Source: Candidatus Jacksonbacteria bacterium RIFCSPLOWO2_02_FULL_44_20
GTDB lineage: Bacteria > Patescibacteriota > Patescibacteriia > UBA9629
Direction of reading: 5' to 3'
DNA: 55,750 nucleotides
NCBI GenBank assembly: GCA_001818155.1
Contig: MHJU01000009.1
Coordinates: 1-55,750 of the forward strand
The translations under genes and the position numbers were made by a program. The stretch's first letter is position 1. Each line of letters begins with the position of its first letter. The notes below the pieces were generated by a model, which was not told where the DNA came from, did not search any database, and worked only from the letters and a program-made list of their open reading frames with translations. Below are positions 8,632 through 17,098 of the stretch, in pieces.

Positions 8632-10455
8632 ATGATGAAAGACTCTATAACTCACAAGCATATCGCGATTCTTGACTTCGGCTCGCAATATACGCATCTT
8701 ATCTCGCGGCGGCTAAGGGATGCGCGGGTATTTTCAAAAATTTATCCCCACGATACGCCGGCAAAAACGCTTGCTTCCGAACGTCCGATCGGAGTCATCC
8801 TTTCAGGAGGTCCAAAGAGCGTGTATGAAGCCGATGCTCCGTCCTACGACGCGAAACTATTTGAACTCGGGATTCCAATCCTTGGCATCTGCTACGGACA
8901 ACAGCTCATTGCGCGCCAGTTTGAAGGGGAGGTGAAACATGGGAAGGTGAGGGAGTACGGATTTGCCAAATTCAAAATTAAAATTGAAAAATCAAAATTA
9001 TTTCACGATATTGCAGATGTTCTTGATGTCTGGATGTCGCATGGAGATATAGTAACAAAATTACCGGCAGGATTTACAGTAACAGGCGCAACAAAAAATT
9101 GTCCGATTGCGGCGATGGCGGATACTCAAAGAAATATATACGGACTCCAGTTTCACCCGGAAGTGCACCACACAAAAGATGACGACAACATATTACGAAA
9201 TTTTGCATTCAAAATCTGCAAAGCAGAAAAAGATTGGCAAATAGGCGACATTATTGGCGATATTCTTACAGAAATTAAAATACATGTCCGAACAAAAAAA
9301 GTGTTCATGCTTGTTTCAGGCGGCGTGGATTCTACTGTGGCATTTGCCCTTCTGCAAAAGGCTCTTGGTGAAAAAAATGTGATAGGAGTGCATATTGACA
9401 GCGGCCTTATGCGTAAAGATGAATCGCAAAAAATTCTCTCTGACCTCAACAATGCAGGGCTTACAAATATCAACCGCGTTGATGCAGAAGATAGATTTTT
9501 AAAACAGCTCAAAAATATCCGTGATCCGGAGGAAAAAAGGGTGATAATAGGTGAGACCTACATGGACGCGGCGGAAGCATGGCTCTCTGAAAATCAAGGC
9601 GACATACTTCAAAGCGAGAAATGGCTTATCGGCCAAGGAACGATCTATCCTGATACGATTGAATCAGGCGGAACGCTAAAGGCTGACAAAATTAAAACGC
9701 ACCATAACCGAGTTCAAAGAATTCTGACAATGATTGAGCGCGGAAAAATTATTGAGCCGCTAAAAAATCTCTACAAAGACGAGGTGCGGGAAATCGGCGC
9801 AAAGCTTGGTCTGCCGAAAAAACTTCTCTCTCGCCATCCGTTCCCGGGGCCCGGCCTTGCGGTGATGATTATGTGTTCGCAAGCGCGCCTGTATATTCCG
9901 AAAATAGCGCTCCCCAAAGACACAACAATACTCCCGATTCAAAGCACAGGAATTCAGGGAGATAACCGTACTTATGCCTACCCGCTTGCGGTGTGGAAAA
10001 CTTGGAATTTTGAACGTATGTCCAGATTTGCAACAGAGTTCACAAATCATCATAAAAAAATTAATCGCGTAGTGCAGGTAGTCTGGGCAAAAAAAAATCA
10101 AGAAGAGAAGACACACCCTAACTTCAGCCACACGCCGGGGCTATTCGTAACTAAAGATCGACTGGAATTACTGCAAAAAATTCACGAGCGCGTTACGAGA
10201 ATCGTCAAAGATGAGCGACTGTACGATAAAATCTGGGAATTCCCGATTATACTTTTGCCGATCGGCCTTACAAAAAACGGGCAATCGGTTGTGCTACGCC
10301 CGATCTCATCAAAAGAGGCAATGACCGTAAACGCCTATTCGTTGCCTCGCGCGACAGTGCAAAGCATAGTTTACGCGATCAGGCAATTTGATGAAATAGA
10401 GGCGATTTTTTATGACGTGACAGACAAACCGCCGGCGACAATTCAGTGGGAATAA
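8632..10455 (+). CDS. guaA: GMP synthase (glutamine-hydrolysing)
   Basis: GATase class I GICYGQQL and LQFHPEVHH; PP-loop SGGVDSTVAF; HPFPGPGLAV; C-term NAYSLPRATVQSIVYAIRQFDEIEAIFYDVTDKPPATIQWE. At 607 aa longer than typical ~510-525 aa bacterial forms. Confidence 0.94.
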   Translation: MMKDSITHKHIAILDFGSQYTHLISRRLRDARVFSKIYPHDTPAKTLASERPIGVILSGGPKSVYEADAPSYDAKLFELGIPILGICYGQQLIARQFEGEVKHGKVREYGFAKFKIKIEKSKLFHDIADVLDVWMSHGDIVTKLPAGFTVTGATKNCPIAAMADTQRNIYGLQFHPEVHHTKDDDNILRNFAFKICKAEKDWQIGDIIGDILTEIKIHVRTKKVFMLVSGGVDSTVAFALLQKALGEKNVIGVHIDSGLMRKDESQKILSDLNNAGLTNINRVDAEDRFLKQLKNIRDPEEKRVIIGETYMDAAEAWLSENQGDILQSEKWLIGQGTIYPDTIESGGTLKADKIKTHHNRVQRILTMIERGKIIEPLKNLYKDEVREIGAKLGLPKKLLSRHPFPGPGLAVMIMCSQARLYIPKIALPKDTTILPIQSTGIQGDNRTYAYPLAVWKTWNFERMSRFATEFTNHHKKINRVVQVVWAKKNQEEKTHPNFSHTPGLFVTKDRLELLQKIHERVTRIVKDERLYDKIWEFPIILLPIGLTKNGQSVVLRPISSKEAMTVNAYSLPRATVQSIVYAIRQFDEIEAIFYDVTDKPPATIQWE

Positions 10456-10531
10456 CTTACATTCTTTACGTTGACGGTATTTGGGAAGTAGTATACCCTA
10501 CACTACATTACAATACATTACGACGACCTAT

Positions 10532-11242
10532 ATGCCAACACACAAGAAACCATCAACCGATCCGTTTGCGAAACGGATGCCGCCCCCGACCTCTGGATTT
10601 GATTTCAAAGAAAACCCGACATGGCGTATTTTCCGTATCATGAGCGAATTTGTTGATGGATTTCAATTCATCAGCGAACTCAAAAAAGAGGTTACATTTT
10701 TCGGTTCTGCGCGTCTTTCCGAGGGCAATAAATACTACGCTCTCTCTCGCGAACTCGCGCGCCGCCTTTCAGAGGATGGATTCACGATTATCACAGGAGG
10801 AGGTCCAGGCATTATGGAAGCCGGTAACCGCGGCGCTCGCGAGGGAAAAAAGGGCGAATCGATCGGGTTAAATATACAGCTTCCAAAAGAACAGAGAGAA
10901 AATCCGTATCTTTCGCGAGGTATAGGTTTTCACTACTTTTTTACTCGTAAAGTCATGCTCTCCGCGTCAGCTCAAGCTTACGTGTTTTTCCCTGGAGGAT
11001 TTGGCACTCTTGATGAATTTTTTGAAATAATCACGCTTATCCAAACAAAAAAAATTTCAGGCGCTGTGCCGGTTATTGCGATGGGCGCGGAATTTTGGCA
11101 ACCGCTTGACGACTGGATACATAAATTTATGTGCGAATGGGGGATGACTTCAAAAACAGACCCGAAAATTTATAGAATTACCGATTCAGTTGATGAGGCA
11201 TTAAAAATCGTTTCGCAATCAGAAGAGCGACACTTTTTTTGA
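10532..11242 (+). CDS. LOG-family (lysine decarboxylase-like, TIGR00730-type) protein
   Basis: FFGSARLSEGN, TGGGPGIMEAGNRGA, PGGFGTLDEFFEIITLIQT. Confidence 0.85.
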   Translation: MPTHKKPSTDPFAKRMPPPTSGFDFKENPTWRIFRIMSEFVDGFQFISELKKEVTFFGSARLSEGNKYYALSRELARRLSEDGFTIITGGGPGIMEAGNRGAREGKKGESIGLNIQLPKEQRENPYLSRGIGFHYFFTRKVMLSASAQAYVFFPGGFGTLDEFFEIITLIQTKKISGAVPVIAMGAEFWQPLDDWIHKFMCEWGMTSKTDPKIYRITDSVDEALKIVSQSEERHFF

Positions 11243-11246
11243 ACCA

Positions 11247-11963
11247 ATGTCTGTTACACCGATCTATCCGTACAAAATTCAAAAAATTACACAAGAAACT
11301 CATACTACTATCATTTGGGAAGTTGTTCCGGAAAATGGAGATATACCGCATTATGAACCGGGACAGTTTGCAATGATTCATCTCTACAATCCTGACGGAA
11401 CTGTACAGCAAAAAAAAGCCTACTCCATGTCATCTTCGCCGAAGGGAAAAAAATTTCTTGAATTCGGCATCAAAATTCACGGCGATTTCACGCAAAAAAT
11501 GGCAACCCTGCAAAAAAATGATTTAATCGGAGTGCAGTCTCCGTTCGGAAATTTCATCTATAAGCCAAAAATTCATAACAATCTTGTAATTTTCGCTGGC
11601 GGAATAGGAATTACACCTTTTGTCTCAATGATGCGGTTTGCTACATATGACGCGCCGGAAAATAGGATTCTAATGTTTTACTGCAATCAAACAGAGCAAG
11701 ATATAGCTTACAAAAAAACACTTGATGATCTTTGCCAAAAAAATTCTAACATAAAAATTGTCTATTCTGTTGATCGCTCACTTGCCGAACGCACAATGTA
11801 TGAAACAGGATTTCTAAGCGCAGAGCGCGTCATTAAATATGTTACGGATTTTACCGGAAAATACTTTTTTCTTTGCGGACCTATTCCATTTATGAAATCG
11901 GTCAGGGAAATTTTACGCATAAAAAACGTGCCGGATGAACGAATCAAACAAGAAGTTTTTTAG
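11247..11963 (+). CDS. FAD/NAD(P)-binding oxidoreductase of the ferredoxin reductase type
   Basis: KKAYSMSSSP, FAGGIGITPFVSMMRF, FLCGPIPFMKSVREIL. Confidence 0.82.
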   Translation: MSVTPIYPYKIQKITQETHTTIIWEVVPENGDIPHYEPGQFAMIHLYNPDGTVQQKKAYSMSSSPKGKKFLEFGIKIHGDFTQKMATLQKNDLIGVQSPFGNFIYKPKIHNNLVIFAGGIGITPFVSMMRFATYDAPENRILMFYCNQTEQDIAYKKTLDDLCQKNSNIKIVYSVDRSLAERTMYETGFLSAERVIKYVTDFTGKYFFLCGPIPFMKSVREILRIKNVPDERIKQEVF

Positions 11964-12984
11964 AATAACCTCTCCACAAATGGAGGACAAGCGCTATTGG
12001 CTAAAGAATCGTTTACTCATCAACCTAGGCTTTGTGCCTAAGTTGTTTGGTTATACGGATCGTCACCTATATCTCCTGACAAACGGAAAACTGAAAGAAT
12101 ATACAAGCGGCGTGGAATACTATTTCGGAATCACCCTCAAAGGAACGGAAACTAAGCCGGAGCAGTTTCCGCGCGCTCTCACTGAAAACGGCGTCATCCG
12201 CGCCATTCACGCTCCGTTTAGCAAAGACTCGTACCCATACCCATTTCTGCGCAGAATAAAAAAAATAGGAATAAAAACGTTATATCAGTATATCCGATAT
12301 CGCATTATCGCGAGGGCGGACGGAAACGCATGGCATCGCCTCCCGAAAGCGATTGAGATCGCGTCCTCAATCGGCGCGGAGAAAATCACGATCCACGCGA
12401 TTGATATAATTCTCGCTCCGCATGCTAGGCGGCTTTTCCGCGAATTGAACACTTTGGGGAAAAAACGCCGCCTCATGATCTCTCTTGAAAACGTCCCGCG
12501 ATATCCCTCTGATCAAAAATCAGATAAGAGCGAATGGCGAATAGCGCATCATCCTGTAGAACTTATTGAGTATCTAAAAAAGAATCGCTTAGACGCGATG
12601 AAACTAACAGTAGATACAGCTCACCTTGCGGCGTCCGGTTACGACGTTCATGAGATGTGGAAAAAAATTAAGCAATTTACAGGCCACGACATAAATAGCG
12701 CAATTTCACATTTTCATTTGGCTGACTATGACGCGGAGAATGATTTTGACGCGGCAAGGCTCGGAGATGGAGTGATCGGGCTTGAAACCTTTCGCGCGCT
12801 AATTAACGACTTATATCATCTACACTACAATGGCACCATAAGCATTGAGGTCGCGCCTTTGTATTTTCAAAAGAAAATAAAGCTCATCTCTCATGCGCTG
12901 AAACGAGTGATTATGCCCTCTGAAGTTAATTTGCTGGAGGAAGAGGAGTATTTGTTGGGGATGATTCAAGAACTTTTGGACTAA
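11935..12984 (+). CDS. Sugar phosphate isomerase/epimerase-type TIM-barrel protein (AP endonuclease family 2-like)
   Basis: SLENVPRYP, LTVDTAHLAASGYD, SHFHLADY, LGDGVIGLETF; overlaps the upstream CDS by 29 nt. Confidence 0.7.
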   Translation: MNESNKKFFRITSPQMEDKRYWLKNRLLINLGFVPKLFGYTDRHLYLLTNGKLKEYTSGVEYYFGITLKGTETKPEQFPRALTENGVIRAIHAPFSKDSYPYPFLRRIKKIGIKTLYQYIRYRIIARADGNAWHRLPKAIEIASSIGAEKITIHAIDIILAPHARRLFRELNTLGKKRRLMISLENVPRYPSDQKSDKSEWRIAHHPVELIEYLKKNRLDAMKLTVDTAHLAASGYDVHEMWKKIKQFTGHDINSAISHFHLADYDAENDFDAARLGDGVIGLETFRALINDLYHLHYNGTISIEVAPLYFQKKIKLISHALKRVIMPSEVNLLEEEEYLLGMIQELLD

Positions 12985-12986
12985 AA

Positions 12987-14075
12987 ATGAATAAAATCTT
13001 AAACGCGCGCAAAAGGGTTATGGTCGCGCTTTCTGGAGGAGTAGACTCATCAGTTGCGGCGTATCTTCTCAAAAAACAAGGTTTTCATGTGGAAGGCGTC
13101 TATATTCATGTGTGGTCGGCAGAAGATTACTTGAGCGACTGCCCATGGCAAGAGGATATTAAAATTGCGGCAGAGGCGGCAGAGGTTATAGGAATACGAT
13201 TTCGCTCTATTCACCTAGAAGATGAATACAAAAGCCGGGTTGTGGAATATATGGTAGAAGGGTACAGCGCCGGCGTAACGCCAAATCCAGACGTAATGTG
13301 CAATCAGGAAATCAAATTCGGCGTGTTTTTGAAATGGGCTATGCAAGAAGGAGCCGAGTATGTGGCTACAGGGCACTATGCGAGGAATGAATTAGGGATT
13401 ACGGATTACGAATTACGAAAAGGTCTTGATAAAAATAAAGATCAATCCTATTTTCTCTACACACTCACACAAGATAAATTAGCAAAAATTTTATTTCCAA
13501 TAGGAGAATATACAAAACCAACTGTGCGGAAAATTGCAAAAAAAGCATTGCTTCCAAACTGGAATCGCAAGGACTCGCAGGGCATTTGCTTTATCGGCAA
13601 AGTGGAATTGCCAAAATTTTTACAGAACTATATAAAACCGAAAAAAGGCGATATTATTACAACTGACGGCGAAAAAATAGGAGAACATAATGGAATATTT
13701 TACTACACTATAGGTCAGAGACACGGTTTACATTTAGGATCCAAAACCGGTTCTGAAGTCTATTACATAAGAGAAAAGAGGCTCAAGGATAATGTAATTG
13801 TCGTTGCAAAAGGAGAAAACAACCCTCTCTTGTATTCAAAGAAAATTACCGCGATAAACGTAAACTGGATTTCAGGCGAGGAGCCAGAGTTTCCTCTTGC
13901 GGCTCTCGCAAAAATTCGCTATCGTCAGAGTGAGGAGATATGTAAGATAGAAAAAATTGACGATAAGCGTTACCGTGTCATTTTTGCAAAACCACAGTTT
14001 GCAGTCGCTCCCGGACAGTCAATTGTGTTTTATAAGAAGGAAAAGTGTTTAGGAGGAGGGATAATGGAAAGTTAA
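12987..14075 (+). CDS. mnmA: tRNA-specific 2-thiouridylase
   Basis: VALSGGVDSSVAAYLLK, TPNPDVMCNQEIKFG, ATGHYAR, KDQSYFLYTL, GQRHGL, APGQSIVFY. Confidence 0.95.
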   Translation: MNKILNARKRVMVALSGGVDSSVAAYLLKKQGFHVEGVYIHVWSAEDYLSDCPWQEDIKIAAEAAEVIGIRFRSIHLEDEYKSRVVEYMVEGYSAGVTPNPDVMCNQEIKFGVFLKWAMQEGAEYVATGHYARNELGITDYELRKGLDKNKDQSYFLYTLTQDKLAKILFPIGEYTKPTVRKIAKKALLPNWNRKDSQGICFIGKVELPKFLQNYIKPKKGDIITTDGEKIGEHNGIFYYTIGQRHGLHLGSKTGSEVYYIREKRLKDNVIVVAKGENNPLLYSKKITAINVNWISGEEPEFPLAALAKIRYRQSEEICKIEKIDDKRYRVIFAKPQFAVAPGQSIVFYKKEKCLGGGIMES

Positions 14076-14081
14076 AATTTT

Positions 14082-14531
14082 ATGTCTCTAAAACTTACAA
14101 TTCAAGACCAGTTAAAAACATCTCTTAAAACTAAAGATGCAACACGCGTTCTAGTGTTGCGCATGCTCATCTCTGCAATCAAAAACGAAGAAATAGCGCA
14201 AGTGAAACGAGAAGAGGGCTTAAGCGATGAGGAAATTACCGCGGTTATTGCGCGGCAAATAAAACAGCGCAAGGACTCTATAGAACAATTTATAAAAGGA
14301 GAGCGAATGGACCTTGCGGAAAAGGAACAAAAAGAATTAAGCATCTTGCAGACATTTATGCCAGAGCAAATGAGCGATGAAAAAATTCGCTCAATCGCGC
14401 GTGAAATAATCGCTGGCGGAAAATCCGGCTTTGGCGCTGTAATGAGCGCCGTGATGCAACAGGTAAAGGGAAAAACTGACGGTGGAGTAGTAAAAAAAAT
14501 CGTGGAAGAAACATTGACATCCCAGGATTGA
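14082..14531 (+). CDS. GatB/YqeY domain-containing protein
   Basis: 149 aa; LKTSLKTKDATRVLVLRMLISAIKNEEI and QMSDEKIRSIAREIIA. Confidence 0.88.
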   Translation: MSLKLTIQDQLKTSLKTKDATRVLVLRMLISAIKNEEIAQVKREEGLSDEEITAVIARQIKQRKDSIEQFIKGERMDLAEKEQKELSILQTFMPEQMSDEKIRSIAREIIAGGKSGFGAVMSAVMQQVKGKTDGGVVKKIVEETLTSQD

Positions 14532-14576
14532 TATTGACTTAGACAAGAGACGTATTATAATAACTCTGCAAAAAAT

Positions 14577-15023
14577 ATGAATGATCAAGATCTAAAACAA
14601 ATCAAAAAAATAATGCATGAGACTATTGATGAAACAGTCATGCCGCTTATGGATACGGTAATGAATACGGTCGCAGAAATTAAAACTGACGTTGCAGGAT
14701 TAAAGAGCGACGTTGCAGGATTAAAGAGCGACGTTGCAGGATTAAAGAGCGACGTTGCAGGATTAAAGAGCGACGTTGCAGGATTAAAGAGCGATATGAC
14801 AGAACTGAAAACCAAAGTCGGAGTTCTCCAAACTCGTTATCCTGATAAGGCCTATCTTGACGACCGGATAAACGATTTGCGCGGCATCATCGTACAAGGA
14901 AGGAAGCAAGACGGCGCGCGTTTAGATAAACTAATCGCTATTCAGCAGAAAAAGAAATACCTCACAGACGCGGACGTTCAAGAATTAGAAAGATTGCGGA
15001 CATTTGCTCCGTTGCCTGTCTAG
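14577..15023 (+). CDS. Coiled-coil heptad-repeat protein
   Basis: 148 aa with five consecutive DVAGLKS heptads. Confidence 0.75.
   Translation: MNDQDLKQIKKIMHETIDETVMPLMDTVMNTVAEIKTDVAGLKSDVAGLKSDVAGLKSDVAGLKSDVAGLKSDMTELKTKVGVLQTRYPDKAYLDDRINDLRGIIVQGRKQDGARLDKLIAIQQKKKYLTDADVQELERLRTFAPLPV
14688..14792 (+). repeat. Tandem repeat, five copies of 21 bp (gacgttgcaggattaaagagc) in frame
   Basis: Read directly; encodes (DVAGLKS)5. Confidence 0.97.
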
Positions 15024-15029
15024 CACAGT

Positions 15030-16214
15030 TCAGAGTACAAACTTTTTTCCTACAATTTCTGATGGCAAAAAATCTTGCGGAGCAGATGGGTTATTGTGGG
15101 TATAAATGTAATTCTTGCCATAGCCGAGATCTGTCATAAGAGAAGTTGACGCGTTGCGCAGATGAAGCGGTACCGGTAAAGTGCCGCTTTTTTGTACCTC
15201 TTCGCGCGCGGCTCCAATTGCGAGTTTGGCAAGGTTTGACTTAGGCGCTTTTGCCAGATAAATCGCTGTTTGCGAAAGAATAAGCTCTGACTCTGGCCAG
15301 CCAATTTTTCGCACCGCGTCAAAGCACGTGTTTGCAACAACTAAAGCTGTCGGCAAGGCGTTTCCAATATCTTCGGAAGCAAAAATTAACATGCGCCGCG
15401 CGATAAATTCTGGATCCTCTCCGCCTTCTATCATACGGGCAAGATAATAAACAGCGGCGTTTGCATCGCTTCCGCGCATTGATTTTATAAACGCTGAAAT
15501 TATATTATAGTGTTCTTCGCCCGCTTTATCGTAAAGTAAATTTGTCTTATCAAAAATCTCTTTGATAATCTCTTTTGTGACGTTTTCTCCTTTTACTGAA
15601 TGCGAGGAAAGCTCAAGCGCGTTTAAGGCAACACGCGCATCCCCGCCGGAAAACTGCGCAATAAGTTCAAGCTCATTTCTGCCAATTGAAATTTTTTCTT
15701 TTTGTGAAGCGCGTTCTAAAATCTCTACAATAACCTCTTTTGATATTGCTTCAAAAAGAAGAACCTTCACGCGCGAGAGGAGCGCCGAAATCACTTCAAA
15801 CGACGGATTTTCTGTAGTTGCGCCGATAAAAGTTACAGTGCCGTTTTCAACATAAGGAAGAAGCGCATCCTGCTGTTTTTTATTCCAGCGATGAATTTCA
15901 TCTATAAAAAGCACGGTCTGTTTTTGGTAAATTTTATTTTCAACAGCGCGATTTATAGCGACGCGAAATTCTTTCAATCCAGAAACTGCCGCTTCAAGCG
16001 TTACAAAATCCGCGCTGATTTCTGCGGCAAGCAATCGCGCAATCGTTGTTTTCCCGCACCCTGGAGGTCCCCAAAAAATTAAAGAGGGAAGATGCCCCTC
16101 TTTTAATGATTTTATGATTGCTGAAGATCTGCCAAAAAACTGTTCCTGCCCGAGAACGTCGCTTAATTTCTGCGGCCGCATACGATCGGCAAGCGGAGGT
16201 AAAAATAATCGCAT
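15030..16214 (-). CDS. rarA: Replication-associated recombination protein A (AAA+ ATPase)
   Basis: RPQKLSDVLGQE, GPPGCGKTTIARLLA, VLFIDEIHRWNKKQQDALLP, SEDIGNA. Confidence 0.93.
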   Translation of the reverse strand: MRLFLPPLADRMRPQKLSDVLGQEQFFGRSSAIIKSLKEGHLPSLIFWGPPGCGKTTIARLLAAEISADFVTLEAAVSGLKEFRVAINRAVENKIYQKQTVLFIDEIHRWNKKQQDALLPYVENGTVTFIGATTENPSFEVISALLSRVKVLLFEAISKEVIVEILERASQKEKISIGRNELELIAQFSGGDARVALNALELSSHSVKGENVTKEIIKEIFDKTNLLYDKAGEEHYNIISAFIKSMRGSDANAAVYYLARMIEGGEDPEFIARRMLIFASEDIGNALPTALVVANTCFDAVRKIGWPESELILSQTAIYLAKAPKSNLAKLAIGAAREEVQKSGTLPVPLHLRNASTSLMTDLGYGKNYIYTHNNPSAPQDFLPSEIVGKKFVL

Positions 16215-16321
16215 AGCTCTAGCATCTTATCAAAAAAGTCACACGCGGTAAAGCGCAAAATGGCTTTAATCTGGAACATATTGCTACGCTCGTCTCTACC
16301 CTGTACAATACGTATTATTAC

Positions 16322-16909
16322 ATGTCAAGATTACTGATTTTACTGCTTTTAATATATCTTGCCACGCCGACAAAACTCACGGCCCAAACGGAAAACACGG
16401 ACTCCGACGGCGATAAATTGTGGGATCACGAGGAAGTAAAATGGGGCACTGATCCGCACAATCCTGATTCTGACGGAGACGGATATAAAGACAAGGTGGA
16501 AATCATCAATGGATACGATCCGCTCGGATCCGGGCGCCTTCCAAAATGGATCCGCATAGACCTTTCGGAGCAGAGCTTGAGTTACGGATATGGCCCGAAG
16601 GCGGTTGATACGTTCATCGTCTCAACCGGCAAGCGCGGGTTCAAAACGCCAACCGGAGAATTTTCAGTGCTCTACAAACATGAGAAAAAATGGTCTGCGA
16701 CATACAAACTTTGGATGCCATATTGGATGTCGTTTACCTACCAAGGACATGGCATTCATGAATTGCCGTATTGGCCAAACGGATACAGAGAAGGCGCGAA
16801 CCATCTTGGAATTCCGGTTTCTCACGGATGCGTTCGGTTGGGAATCGGCCCTGCTCAAAAACTGTACGATTGGGCGGAGGCGGGGACAAAAATAGTAGTA
16901 ATGGAATGA
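16322..16909 (+). CDS. Secreted L,D-transpeptidase (YkuD) with N-terminal Ca-binding thrombospondin type 3-like repeats
   Basis: Signal peptide; DSDGDKLWDHEE / DSDGDGYKDKVE; catalytic HLGIPVSHGCVRLG. Confidence 0.9.
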   Translation: MSRLLILLLLIYLATPTKLTAQTENTDSDGDKLWDHEEVKWGTDPHNPDSDGDGYKDKVEIINGYDPLGSGRLPKWIRIDLSEQSLSYGYGPKAVDTFIVSTGKRGFKTPTGEFSVLYKHEKKWSATYKLWMPYWMSFTYQGHGIHELPYWPNGYREGANHLGIPVSHGCVRLGIGPAQKLYDWAEAGTKIVVME

Positions 16910-16987
16910 AATACAAGGCAACCTGTCTGCCGTCAAGCAGATTGGAATTTTTTTGGAAACTTGCTATAGTGCACTGCAAGGTTTGCA

Positions 16988-17098
16988 ATGGAACAATTAC
17001 TGCATGAATACGGCTTTCATACAGAGGTCTCCGCGATTAATTACGAACATCAATCTGACATCATATACGCCATAAACGCATTTTTACAAAAATTATGA
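16988..17098 (+). CDS. Possible 36-aa small ORF coupled to alaS
   Basis: ATG at 16988, stop TGA at 17096-17098 in ATGA overlap with the alaS start at 17095; MEQLLHEYGFHTEVSAINYEHQSDIIYAINAFLQKL. Confidence 0.35.
   Translation: MEQLLHEYGFHTEVSAINYEHQSDIIYAINAFLQKL

Noticed and set aside
10446-10531. Upstream extension of the LOG-family ORF (start 10481)
   Set aside because: Low-complexity tacactacattacaatacatta sequence; the ATG at 10532 is a better start.
14688-14792. Possible CRISPR-like array
   Set aside because: Contiguous 21-bp units with no spacers, coding in frame for a coiled coil.
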